Source: Nitratifractor sp. (GTDB taxonomy: Bacteria; Campylobacterota; Campylobacteria; Campylobacterales; Sulfurovaceae). From it: a stretch of DNA of 32,066 nt. The stretch covers positions 1-32,066 of the forward strand of contig WFYP01000300.1 in the NCBI GenBank assembly GCA_015490055.1. The letters are read 5' to 3'. Below, in pieces: positions 23,455 through 32,066 of this stretch (position 1 is the first letter of the stretch; every line of letters begins with the position of its first letter). Both the position numbers and the translations under genes were made by a program. The notes beneath the pieces were generated by a model, which was given only the letters and a program-made list of their open reading frames with translations, was not told the origin of the DNA and ran no database searches.

Positions 23455-26400
23455 ATGTTTGCTTCTAGGAGTGTTTTTAAAAGGTTTTTAGTCTCGCTTT
23501 TTGTTTTTGCAATGGCACTATTTATAGCAGGGTGTGCAGATGCAGGTAGTGACCAGACTCTCTTTTCTGGAGATAAAGTTATATTAGATGGTTCAGGCTC
23601 TACGCCAAGTAGTGGTTATAAGATTATAAAGTATAGCTGGAAACAATTAAGAGGTAAGAGAGTTGATTTAAAAGATAAAAACAGTGCAAAAGCTTATTTT
23701 ATTGCACCATCTGTTAGCAAATCAGAGAGATTACAATTTAGATTAACAGTTACCGAAAAATCATCTAGCGGTAGAGTAATTAAATCTAGAGATAGAGTTA
23801 ATATAACTATAAAACCAAAAGATAACAATAACGACACAACCCCACCAGTAATAACAATAAATGGAGAGAATCCATACAACTTAGAAGCTGGCAATAGCTT
23901 TAGCGACCCAGGAGCTACAGCCGTAGATGAGACAGATGGGAATGTAACTATAACTAAGAGTGGTAAAGTAAACAGCAAAGTAGTAGGTGAATATAAAATT
24001 ATCTACACCGCAAAAGATAAGAGTGGAAACGAAGCAAACGCTACAAGAGTGGTAAAAGTAGTCGATACAACCCCACCAGCAATAAAAATATTAGGCAATA
24101 ATCCATTAACAGTAGAGTACGATAGTAACTTTAGCGACCCAGGAGTTACAACAAGCGATAATGCAGAGGGTAATATAAGCGTAGAAAAAGAGGGTAGTGT
24201 CGATACCAAAACTCTTGGAGAGTATAAGATAAATTACACGGCAACAGATGCAAGCGGAAACGAAGCAAACGCTACAAGAGTTGTTAAAGTAGTAGATACA
24301 ACCCCACCAACAATTACACTAAATGGCGATAAAAATATTTCGCTTTATGTAGGAGATAGCTACACCGAAGAGGGAGCAAGCGCCGTTGATAACGTTGATG
24401 GCGATATAAACGTAACAATTAGTGGTAGTGTTGATACAAGCAAAGAGGGTAATTACACTATAACTTATACAGCAGCAGATAAATCTGGCAACCAAGCTCA
24501 AGCTAAAAGATATGTAGAGGTTAAGAAAAAACCTGTAACTTTGCAATCTATTAGCATCTCTCCACAAAATATAGAGCTTAGAGTAAAAGGAGAGGCTTCT
24601 TTTAAAGTTTTAGGCAACTATAGTAATGGTACTCAAAAAGAGCTAGATGGTGCTAATTTAAGCTTAGCCGATAGCTCTTTAGCCTCTATTGAAAACTCTA
24701 CACTAAAAGGTGTACAAGAGGGAAATACAACACTAAGAGCAGAGTTAAATAACCACACGGCAACCGCAAATGTAATAGTATATAAAGAGTTAAACACAAG
24801 CAACTTTAACGGTGCAGAGTTTGGAAGTGAATATACCGATAAAATTCCACCAAATGCCACAAAAGAGCAGTATGACCAAAAACGCTTCTGTATGATTACA
24901 GGGCGAGTAGTCGATGAGAATAATCAGCCACTAGAGGGCGTAAAAGTGTGGCTACTACACCACAAAGAGTATGGAAGTGTAAGCACAGATAGCAATGGAA
25001 CTTATGTACTGCCAAGCGAAGGTGGAGTAAATTATACTATCCGTTATCAAAAGCAAGGCTACTTAATAGTAGATAGAGAGTTTAGCGCCCCAATTCAAGA
25101 TTGGGCAGTGGTAAAAGAGGCACAACTCTTACCAAAAGATGAGAAAGCAACTCAGATAGATTTAAATACATCTAAAGTAGAACTGCATAGCTCCACCCCA
25201 ACAGTAGATGATAGAGGTGAGCGCTCTACAACGCTAGTATTTAACGGCGTAAGTAAAGCAACAGTTACAAAGAGTGATGGCAGCACAAGAGAGCTAAAAA
25301 GCTTTAAAGTTAGAGCTACAGAGTTTAAAACTTTACAATCTATGCCAAAAGAGATGCCAAGCAAAAGTGCCTTTACATACTGTAGCGACTTAACTATAGA
25401 TGGTGTAAGCGATGATGCAAATGTAAGCTTTGATAAACCAGTTGTTATGTATGTAGATAACTTCTTAGGCTTTAATGTAGGCGAAATAGTGCCAATAGGT
25501 TACTACGATAGAGTAGATGGCAAGTGGAAGCCCTCTAAAAATGGTGTTGTAGTTAAACTTTTAGATACCGACGGTGATGGTAAAGTTGATGCACTAGATA
25601 GCGATGGCGACGATAAGCCAAACGACTTAAATGGCGATGGAAGCTTTAGCGACGAAGTAGTAGGCATTGCAGGTAAAAGTGGTTATGAGCCAGGCAAAAC
25701 TTACTGGAGAGGCGAAATAACTCACTTTACCCCTTGGGACTTTAACTGGCCTTATGCCCCACCAAAAAATGCAAAAGAGCCAGTACTTATAAATCCAGAT
25801 GTTAATTCTGAACCTAACAAAGAGGCAGATTGTCAAGCCCAAGGCTTTTCGCATATAACAGTTAAAGGCAGAGTATTCCACGAAGATATACCTATTGCAG
25901 GAACTAATTTAACACTGCATTATGCCTCAAATAGAGTAAGTGGCTTTAAATATGCCATTAGCACAGATATAAATACCAACGAACTACCAGACTCTGTAGA
26001 GACTGCAAAAGTAGAGATATTTGTAGCAGGAAAACATTACGAAAAAGAGTTGCATCCTGGTGATGATGGACATATAGAGTATATATGGGATGGCAAAGAT
26101 GAATTAGGAAATAGAGTAAGTGGCAAAGTACAGGCAACTATTAAAGTAACATATCTATACCCATTAGTTTACTATAGTGCAAGTAGCGACTGGACATATG
26201 CATGGAATAAACCAGGTAGTGCATCTACTAATGTTATAGGTAGGGAGAAAGTGGCGTATAGTTCGGTTAAGAAATTAAATATGAATATTCAAGCAAAAAT
26301 AAATTATGATATTGCTAAAGGATGGAGTTTATCTAATGTTAATATTTTAAAAGATGGAGTAGTTTATAAAGGTAATGGAACTAAATTTAAAAATCAATTT

Positions 26401-29400
26401 TCGTTACAAAAAGGTTTAGTTGCCTATTATAGATTTGAAAATAATACTAAAGATAGTAGTGGTTTAGGAAATAATGCCAAACTACAATCTGGTAGCTTAG
26501 AATATAAAAAAGGTGTTATAGGAAATGCGGCTTACTTTGATGGTACTCAAAATATAAAAACTCCTATTGAATTAACAGGGAAAGATGAGAATCAATATAT
26601 CTCAATATCTTTTTGGGGTAAGGCTGAAGATTCGAATCATAGCACATTTGTTACAAATTATAATATTGGCGATGGCTCAGATAGTATTCATTTAAGTGCA
26701 GACAAAGTTGGAATTACTGGTAGATTTAATGGTTATTATGAAAATGGTTTTTGTTATAAGTATAAACCAATTTATTTGTTGAGTATAGATAATAATGCAA
26801 CAGATTCTTGCGGTAATCAAGATACATATGAAACAATTTATGATTATGGTTCAAAGGGAGTTGATTATACAAAATGGCACCACTATACTATAACTTATGA
26901 TAATTTATATGAGAGAATATATATTGATGGAATAAAAGTAATAGAAAAAGAGTTAGAATCGAATATGATAGGTGGTGAAAATAAAATACCTAAATATTCA
27001 AGAGATGATAGTGATTATGACAGATTTTTAAATATAGGGCAGCTAAATAACTCTTTTAAATATCCTTACTCTATGATTTCTGAAACTATGCTAAAAGGTG
27101 CAATAGATGATGTGAGAATTTATAAAAAAGTTTTAACAGATAATGAAATATTTAGTCTATACTTGTATGGAAAAAATAATAGAGGTGTATTATTGTCCAG
27201 CGAAGAGTATAAAATTGTTGATAAAAATCAAATTTATATTTTCAATCTAAAAGGGCAACATATAGCCACCAAAGCACTAGGCACAAATGTAACTTTAGAG
27301 CAGTTTGCATATGATGAGAGTGGTCATTTAACAGCCATTACCGACCAATTCAACCAAACAACGCAAATTATAAGAGACGAGCGTGGATACCCAACCCAAA
27401 TAATCGCACCAAATGGGCAGATTACAAATTTAACAGTAGATGAAAACGGAGATTTAGCAGAGGTATCTTACGAAGATGGCTCTAAGTATCAATTTAGCTA
27501 TTATGCAGGCTCGCTTTTAAAAGATATGGTCGATTTAGGTGGGCATACAATAGGGCACCTTTACGATAAGTATGGTCGCTTTGTAAAAGAGATTTTGCCA
27601 AACGGAGGAGCATTAGAGTTTGCAAGAGTTAAAGAGGGTAACACAACAACTTATACCCAAACTTACCCAGAGGGTGATAAAAGAGTAATAAAAGATACAC
27701 TACTAGCAAATGGAGATATAAACTCTACCATAACCTTGCCAAGCGGTGATGATATCTATATGAGCTTTGCAAACAATTACTTTAATAAAACACTCATAAG
27801 CAACGGTGTAAAGAGTGCAATAACATACTCAACAGATAGTTTCAGCAAAAACAAAACAATATCTAGCAAAACCATAACAATGCCAAGCGGCTTAAGCAAA
27901 AGCATAACTTACAACACAAGCTACGATGGCAACGAAACAGTAATAAACTCTAAAACTCAAACAATTACAACAAATGAAAAAACAAGCACAATTACCACAA
28001 ACTATCAAGAAGGCAAAGAGAGCATAACTTCTCCAATGGGTAAAAGCATAACAAGAAACTTTGATATAGATACCCTCTTAACCAAAGAGCTTAAATTTAA
28101 CAATTTAGAGCCAATAAATTACACCTATAACGACAAAGGGCAAATTACTCAAGTAACCCAAGGCGATAGAAGTGTAAATATAACATATGATGACAGAGGC
28201 AACATAGCAAGCATAACAAACCCATTAGGTTTAAGCACAACTTACGAATATGATAATATGGATAGAGTTATTAAAACCACCTATCCAAACAATGTTAGCC
28301 TAACTTACAGTTACGATAACTACGGCAATATAATAAAAAGAGTAGTGCCAGTAAACAAAGAGCATAAATTTAACTATAACTTTGCTTCTAACCCACTTAA
28401 CTACACCACCCCAAATAACAACCAAACAAGCTATCTTTACGACAAAGCAAACCGCCTAAGAAAAATTAAAAAACCAGATAACACCCAAATAGAGTATATC
28501 TATAATAAAGGAAGACTCACTCAAATTAAATCACCAAAAGAGACAATTAATTACACTTACGCCTTTAATAACTTAGTAAGCTCTATAAGCAATGGCAATA
28601 TAGAGCTAAACTTCAGTTACGATGGCAACCTATTAACAAAACAAACTTCCTCTTACACCCAAAAGCAAATTAGCTACACATACAATAACGACTTCTTAGT
28701 AAACTCAATAACTTACGCAGGTAAAAAAGAAGATATAACTTACAATACAGACAATGAAGCAATCTCTATTGGCAACTACCAAATAAACAGAGACAATAAC
28801 GGCTTTGTAAGTAAAGTAAATGATTCTAACTACCAAAAAGAGTATAGCTACAACAACTATGGCGAAATAACCCAAATAAAAGATAATACCCTAACAATAA
28901 ACTTAACAAGAAATAAGCTCTCTCAAATAATAAAAAAAGAAGAGATAACAAATAATAAAACGAAAACTTACGAATATAGTTACGATAAATTAGGAAGACT
29001 TATTAAAGTAACTAAAGATGGAAATATAGTAGAAGAGTATAGCTACGATGAAAACTCAAATAGAATCAGCGCAAAAATAAACGGTAAAAACATAAATGCA
29101 ACTTACAACCAAGAAGACCAGCTAACAAGCTATAACAATACAAATTACACTTACGATAAAAACGGCAACCTAATCAAAAAACAAAACGATACAAACCAAA
29201 CAATATATAGTTACGATGACTTTAATAACCTAAAAGCAGTAACCCTGCCAAATAACAAAACCATAAGCTACATAACAAATCCACTCAATCAAAGAGTAGC
29301 AAAACTAATTAACGGCAAAATTAAAGAAAAATACTTATGGAAAGATTTAACAACACTTCTTGCAATTTACGATAAAGATAATAATCTAATGCAAAGATTT

Positions 29401-30174
29401 GAATATGCAAACGGCAGAATGCCAATAGCAATGACAGATAAAAACAACAATAGATACTATTTACACTACGACCAAGTAGGAAGCTTAAGAGCAGTGACCG
29501 ATACGAATGGTAATTTGATTAAAGAGATAACTTATGATAGTTATGGTAATATACTAAACGATACAAACCCAGATTTCAAAGTGCCGTTTGGCTTTGCAGG
29601 TTGGCTTTATGACGAAGATACAAAGTTAGTGCACTTTGGATACAGAGAGTATGACCCGGTAAGCGGCAGATGGTTAAGTAAAGACCCATTGCTATTTGGC
29701 GGTGGAGACACTAATCTTTATGGGTATGTGCTAAATGATCCGGTAAATTTGGTGGATCCAGAAGGATTGCTACCAGAATGGTATAAACAAATGCAAAATG
29801 TATATAACGACCCGCATAATGTAAGAAATAGAGCTTCCTCTCAGCAATACATAGGAAGAGCAATGTCATTAGAACCATTTGGATTAAATGGTAATGGTGG
29901 TATTTCGAATAAAGAAGCCAATAGAAATGATACAATAGCTATTTCTGTGGCTGGGTGTGCAGGAACAGCAAGTTCTGTAGCTGTTTTTGGAGCTAAAAAT
30001 ACCGCAGGATTTATAATTCATATAATGGTAAATTATTATTCTTTACAGCATGATGGACGTGCTAGATATAGAGATACTTCAGCGTATACACGAGAAAAAC
30101 AGATTATTGAAGTAAGCAAAGAGGGCATTGAAAATTTAATTAAAAAGGTACTCACATGGATACCAAAGATATAA
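23455..30174 (+). CDS. Giant mosaic Rhs/YD-repeat lipoprotein with Ig-like and LamG-like domains and a unique C-terminal tip
   Basis: A 2239-aa surface or secreted polymorphic-toxin-like protein. Order: signal peptide with lipobox IAGC (C27); a PKD-like domain (about 30-125); three DUF5011/Ig-like repeats each opening with DTTPP (127-204, 205-281, 282-360); a Big_2-like domain (361-445); a carboxypeptidase regulatory-like fold (476-544); a DxDxDG calcium-binding loop cluster (703-737); a LamG/concanavalin-like domain (985-1241); YD repeats from about 1268; the Rhs core (2001-2105) ending in GYREYDPVSGRWLSKDP and DPEGL. The last 134 residues are unlike the core, with a hydrophobic stretch at 2159-2192 and no nuclease motif I recognise. 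Codon use changes at the LamG part and tip. Overlaps the next gene by 19 bp. Role in contact-dependent competition or adhesion is inferred. Confidence 0.9.
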   Translation: MFASRSVFKRFLVSLFVFAMALFIAGCADAGSDQTLFSGDKVILDGSGSTPSSGYKIIKYSWKQLRGKRVDLKDKNSAKAYFIAPSVSKSERLQFRLTVTEKSSSGRVIKSRDRVNITIKPKDNNNDTTPPVITINGENPYNLEAGNSFSDPGATAVDETDGNVTITKSGKVNSKVVGEYKIIYTAKDKSGNEANATRVVKVVDTTPPAIKILGNNPLTVEYDSNFSDPGVTTSDNAEGNISVEKEGSVDTKTLGEYKINYTATDASGNEANATRVVKVVDTTPPTITLNGDKNISLYVGDSYTEEGASAVDNVDGDINVTISGSVDTSKEGNYTITYTAADKSGNQAQAKRYVEVKKKPVTLQSISISPQNIELRVKGEASFKVLGNYSNGTQKELDGANLSLADSSLASIENSTLKGVQEGNTTLRAELNNHTATANVIVYKELNTSNFNGAEFGSEYTDKIPPNATKEQYDQKRFCMITGRVVDENNQPLEGVKVWLLHHKEYGSVSTDSNGTYVLPSEGGVNYTIRYQKQGYLIVDREFSAPIQDWAVVKEAQLLPKDEKATQIDLNTSKVELHSSTPTVDDRGERSTTLVFNGVSKATVTKSDGSTRELKSFKVRATEFKTLQSMPKEMPSKSAFTYCSDLTIDGVSDDANVSFDKPVVMYVDNFLGFNVGEIVPIGYYDRVDGKWKPSKNGVVVKLLDTDGDGKVDALDSDGDDKPNDLNGDGSFSDEVVGIAGKSGYEPGKTYWRGEITHFTPWDFNWPYAPPKNAKEPVLINPDVNSEPNKEADCQAQGFSHITVKGRVFHEDIPIAGTNLTLHYASNRVSGFKYAISTDINTNELPDSVETAKVEIFVAGKHYEKELHPGDDGHIEYIWDGKDELGNRVSGKVQATIKVTYLYPLVYYSASSDWTYAWNKPGSASTNVIGREKVAYSSVKKLNMNIQAKINYDIAKGWSLSNVNILKDGVVYKGNGTKFKNQFSLQKGLVAYYRFENNTKDSSGLGNNAKLQSGSLEYKKGVIGNAAYFDGTQNIKTPIELTGKDENQYISISFWGKAEDSNHSTFVTNYNIGDGSDSIHLSADKVGITGRFNGYYENGFCYKYKPIYLLSIDNNATDSCGNQDTYETIYDYGSKGVDYTKWHHYTITYDNLYERIYIDGIKVIEKELESNMIGGENKIPKYSRDDSDYDRFLNIGQLNNSFKYPYSMISETMLKGAIDDVRIYKKVLTDNEIFSLYLYGKNNRGVLLSSEEYKIVDKNQIYIFNLKGQHIATKALGTNVTLEQFAYDESGHLTAITDQFNQTTQIIRDERGYPTQIIAPNGQITNLTVDENGDLAEVSYEDGSKYQFSYYAGSLLKDMVDLGGHTIGHLYDKYGRFVKEILPNGGALEFARVKEGNTTTYTQTYPEGDKRVIKDTLLANGDINSTITLPSGDDIYMSFANNYFNKTLISNGVKSAITYSTDSFSKNKTISSKTITMPSGLSKSITYNTSYDGNETVINSKTQTITTNEKTSTITTNYQEGKESITSPMGKSITRNFDIDTLLTKELKFNNLEPINYTYNDKGQITQVTQGDRSVNITYDDRGNIASITNPLGLSTTYEYDNMDRVIKTTYPNNVSLTYSYDNYGNIIKRVVPVNKEHKFNYNFASNPLNYTTPNNNQTSYLYDKANRLRKIKKPDNTQIEYIYNKGRLTQIKSPKETINYTYAFNNLVSSISNGNIELNFSYDGNLLTKQTSSYTQKQISYTYNNDFLVNSITYAGKKEDITYNTDNEAISIGNYQINRDNNGFVSKVNDSNYQKEYSYNNYGEITQIKDNTLTINLTRNKLSQIIKKEEITNNKTKTYEYSYDKLGRLIKVTKDGNIVEEYSYDENSNRISAKINGKNINATYNQEDQLTSYNNTNYTYDKNGNLIKKQNDTNQTIYSYDDFNNLKAVTLPNNKTISYITNPLNQRVAKLINGKIKEKYLWKDLTTLLAIYDKDNNLMQRFEYANGRMPIAMTDKNNNRYYLHYDQVGSLRAVTDTNGNLIKEITYDSYGNILNDTNPDFKVPFGFAGWLYDEDTKLVHFGYREYDPVSGRWLSKDPLLFGGGDTNLYGYVLNDPVNLVDPEGLLPEWYKQMQNVYNDPHNVRNRASSQQYIGRAMSLEPFGLNGNGGISNKEANRNDTIAISVAGCAGTASSVAVFGAKNTAGFIIHIMVNYYSLQHDGRARYRDTSAYTREKQIIEVSKEGIENLIKKVLTWIPKI

Positions 30175-30716
30175 AAAAAGCATATTCTAGTGCAAAAGAA
30201 CTGTTTAATAATAAAGAATATGATGATGCATTTAAAGCATTTAAAAAATTAAGTGAGCAGGGATATGACCCTGCAACTATGGATATAGTCAGTATGTATC
30301 ATAAAGGAGAAGGAATACCAAAAGATTTATATAAAGCAATAGAATATATGAACAAGTTAAATAAAGATTATAAATATTCAAATAGTTTATTAGGAAAATT
30401 ATATATTGAATTAGGTGATATTAAAAAAGGAGTAAAATTTTTAGAAGAAGCCATAAAAAACGGTAGATATGAAGATTTAGTATATTTAGGTGCTACTTTT
30501 GAATATGGTGAATATGGAAATCCTATTGATTATGATAAGGCATTAGAATATTATACGCGTGCTTGTAAACAAGGCTATAAAGATGGTTGTATTTCTATGG
30601 CTAAAATATTAGAAGAGCAAAATAAATCTACTTATGATTATTTAAAAGAACAAAATATTGGAATATTAAAAACTCTTTTTTTTATGCTATTTGGCAAAAA
30701 AGGTTTGGCTGATTGA
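30156..30716 (+). CDS. Sel1-repeat protein, candidate immunity partner of the Rhs tip
   Basis: A 186-aa helical-repeat protein with four to five Sel1/TPR-like units (for example AKELFNNKEYDDAFKAFKKL, MYHKGEGIPKDLYKAIEYM, YGNPIDYDKALEYYTRACKQG). No signal peptide, so it is cytoplasmic; a short hydrophobic segment, ILKTLFFMLFG, lies at the end. The ATG is 19 bp inside the Rhs gene, and AAAAGG precedes it. Position directly after an Rhs tip is where the cognate immunity gene normally lies, and Sel1-repeat immunity proteins are known for some secreted effectors. Very AT-rich codon use matches the Rhs tip rather than the YD region. The function is inferred. Confidence 0.8.
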   Translation: MDTKDIKKAYSSAKELFNNKEYDDAFKAFKKLSEQGYDPATMDIVSMYHKGEGIPKDLYKAIEYMNKLNKDYKYSNSLLGKLYIELGDIKKGVKFLEEAIKNGRYEDLVYLGATFEYGEYGNPIDYDKALEYYTRACKQGYKDGCISMAKILEEQNKSTYDYLKEQNIGILKTLFFMLFGKKGLAD

Positions 30717-30745
30717 AAGAAGAAATAAAAAATAAATTAAAAATA

Positions 30746-30811
30746 GGGGTCAGACGTTGAATATCCACTATTTTCTTGATTAAAAAAGGTGTATTTTCAA
30801 CGTCTGACCCC
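30746..30811. repeat. GGGGTCAGACG hairpin, copy 2
   Basis: The arms GGGGTCAGACGTTGAATAT.. (30746-30768) and its near complement (30789-30811) share 17 exact outer base pairs with the copy at 12769-12838, but differ inside and have a longer loop. It is followed by a short direct duplication of CCCCATAAAC. It lies 29 bp after the Sel1 gene and may act as its transcript end. Confidence 0.85.
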
Positions 30812-30864
30812 ATAAACGACCCCATAAACAAATATACAACTACACCAAACAGCCCCTAACTCCT

Positions 30865-30906
30865 GGGCTTTAAGCTTTATTATTGTGTTAGGAGTCAAAT
30901 GTTTAA
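30865..30906. repeat. Degenerate fragment of the right end of the MITE-like repeat
   Basis: GGGCTTTAAGCTTTAT followed by a diverged ..GGAGT.AAA..TTAA resembles the last 45 bp of the repeats at 20907-21163 and 31781-32027. The match is partial. Confidence 0.35.
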
Positions 30907-30997
30907 AATAGACCTTTCTCAATGTAAATAATAGTGGATATTTAATTTCTGATCTCTAATACATTAACACTATAGAAGAGTTGCTAAATAGGTTTTT

Positions 30998-31147
30998 GTG
31001 CTCCCAATAGTAACCCTAAAAAACAACCGTTCACCCCATATAATTGGAGTAGTAGAACATTTTAAAAGTTTAGGGTTTAATGCCAAAATAGTAAAAAGTA
31101 AGTACGAATTTCAAAAAGGTGCTAATGAAATGTTGGTTGTTGAGTAA
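30998..31147 (+). pseudogene. 49-codon ORF, probably a gene remnant or a small protein
   Basis: From GTG at 30998 the frame reads a protein-like sequence with a helix-strand pattern (HIIGVVEHFKSLGFNAKI, then GANEMLVVE) to TAA at 31145. No ribosome site precedes the GTG, and a stop lies two codons upstream. In another frame just before it, 30973-31008 encodes IEELLNRFL-like residues, as if an older gene had been broken by a frameshift. I do not recognise the family. The rest of 30717-31202 has only the repeats described. Confidence 0.4.
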
Positions 31148-31202
31148 TCTAGTATTAAGCTTATTCCTTTACAATAGCGATACAAATTATGAAAGGAATT
31201 AG

Positions 31203-31697
31203 ATGGCTATAAAAGAGGCAAATAGTGTTGTTTCTATAGATTATGAGTTAAAAGAAGTTGGAAGCTCAGAAGTTATAGATAGCAGCAAAGGTAGAATGCC
31301 CCTAGAGTTTATAACGGGCAAAGGGCAATTAATACCTGGTTTAGAGGCACAACTTGTAGGTATGAGTGCTGGAGATAGTGCCAAGATTGTAGTACCGGCA
31401 AAAGATGCTTATGGTGAATATACTCAAGAGGGTCTTCAAAAGCTACCAAGAGAGCAGTTTAAAGGTATAAACCTAACTGAAGGTATGACACTCTACGGAC
31501 AAGGTGCAGATGGTCACCAAGCAGAGGTGAAAGTTGTAGCTTTTGATGATAACGAAGTTACAATAGATTACAACCACCCATTAGCTGGTAAAGATTTAGA
31601 GTTTGATGTAACTGTAGTAAGCGAGCGTGATGCAACTTATGAAGAGGAAGCAACAGGCGTTGTTGGCGGTTACGCAAATTGTAGTATAAGCGGTTGA
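31203..31697 (+). CDS. slyD: FKBP-type peptidyl-prolyl isomerase, SlyD-like
   Basis: A 164-aa cytoplasmic prolyl isomerase/chaperone. The FKBP half shows EFITGKGQLIPGLEAQLVGM and VVPAKDAYGEY, and the insert-in-flap domain follows (LPREQFKGINLTEGMTLYGQ to VTIDYNHPLAGKDLEFDVTV), the classical SlyD layout. The metal-binding His/Cys-rich tail of E. coli SlyD is absent; the C-terminus is short with a single Cys (ANCSISG), so nickel delivery is less likely to be supported. GAAAGGAA precedes the ATG. It appears to be monocistronic. Confidence 0.93.
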   Translation: MAIKEANSVVSIDYELKEVGSSEVIDSSKGRMPLEFITGKGQLIPGLEAQLVGMSAGDSAKIVVPAKDAYGEYTQEGLQKLPREQFKGINLTEGMTLYGQGADGHQAEVKVVAFDDNEVTIDYNHPLAGKDLEFDVTVVSERDATYEEEATGVVGGYANCSISG

Positions 31698-31758
31698 TAA
31701 CACTAGTTTAGAGTCAGGTTGGCTCATACATTTTGCCCTTTTGGGCACTAGTTGTTAT
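31697..31758. other. Nested inverted repeat after slyD
   Basis: ATAACACTAGT (31697-31707) pairs with ACTAGTTGTTAT (31747-31758) with one bulged base, and GCCC-TTTT-GGGC (31735-31746) forms an inner stem. No T-run follows, so a role as slyD terminator is possible but weak. Confidence 0.4.
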
Positions 31759-31780
31759 AACTAAAGGGTACCTCCATTGC

Positions 31781-32027
31781 CATTAAGTTAAGGACTCTAT
31801 ATCCATTTCTTGGCTTTAAGCTCAAAGCACAAAGCTTAAAGCTAACCACTTCGTCACTCCCACAGAAGTGGGAGTCCACAATTTTAACTGCCTAAAAGTT
31901 GAAAAAGTTCTTTTTCGGCAATTTAAACTGTAGATTCCCGTTTTCACGGGAATGACATTGTAGCAAGCTTTTGGCTTTGTGCTTTAAGCTTTATGTATTT
32001 TATGGAGTTAAAACTCTTAACTTAATG
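31781..32027. repeat. MITE-like palindromic repeat, copy 2
   Basis: About 247 bp with terminal inverted repeats CATTAAGTTAAG (31781-31792) and its complement (32016-32027). Inner hairpins keep the 6-N8-6 form: ACTCCC/GGGAGT at 31856-31875 and ATTCCC/GGGAAT at 31934-31953. The left arm has AAAGC units at 7-bp spacing (about 31813-31836). The stretch between the inner hairpins (CACAATTTTAACTGCC) and the right half match copy 1 closely. There is no gene between slyD and the window edge. Confidence 0.85.
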
Positions 32028-32066
32028 TTCTGTCTTAAAAATCCTTTAAATCTTAACAGAATACCC

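Overview
The window looks like a chromosomal segment of a sulfur-oxidising member of the Campylobacterota (Sulfurovum/Sulfurimonas-like). The reasons are the strongly AT-rich coding sequence, a full Sox thiosulfate-oxidation locus with Campylobacterota-style small cytochromes, and homopolymer-tract and short-repeat features common in that group. The assignment is an inference from gene content and base composition; no rRNA or marker gene is present.

Region 1 (1-5521, all minus strand) is a polyamine-type ABC transporter operon: potD, a long imperfect palindrome, potA, potB, potC, then a calcineurin-like phosphodiesterase and a glycerophosphodiester phosphodiesterase that runs off the left edge. 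Stop/start overlaps (ATGA, ATGA, 31 bp) suggest translational coupling from potB to the end. Region 2 (5522-12772, plus strand) is a single sox locus in the order soxC, soxD, soxX, soxY, soxZ, soxA, an unrecognised periplasmic protein, soxB. It is divergent from the pot operon and ends in a rho-independent terminator. All products carry Tat or Sec export signals except the partner protein SoxZ. SoxXA loads thiosulfate onto the SoxY Cys of SoxYZ, SoxB hydrolyses the sulfonate and SoxCD oxidises the sulfane sulfur.

Region 3 (12769-13746) starts with a 34-bp perfect hairpin carrying a GGGGTCAGACG motif, followed by a MOSC-domain protein and an exported DsrE-like protein in a coupled pair. Region 4 (13854-23224) is an envelope block: a bacterial alpha-2-macroglobulin with an intact CAEQ thioester motif, a YARHG-domain frame overlapping its 3' end (perhaps joined by frameshift), a small lipoprotein, an L-2-hydroxyglutarate oxidase-like flavoprotein, a MITE-like palindromic repeat, and PBP1C on the opposite strand. 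The macroglobulin and PBP1C are a well-known functional pair.

Region 5 (23285-30716) is the accessory highlight. A 10-C homopolymer inside an inverted repeat lies upstream of a 2239-codon mosaic lipoprotein (Ig-like repeats, regulatory-like fold, LamG-like cassette, YD repeats, Rhs core, unique 134-aa tip). This is followed by an overlapping Sel1-repeat gene placed where an immunity gene would be. Region 6 (30717-32066) holds a second copy of the GGGGTCAGACG hairpin, a degenerate repeat fragment, a small ORF or gene remnant, slyD, and a second full copy of the MITE-like repeat. No tRNA, rRNA, CRISPR array or transposase gene was seen.
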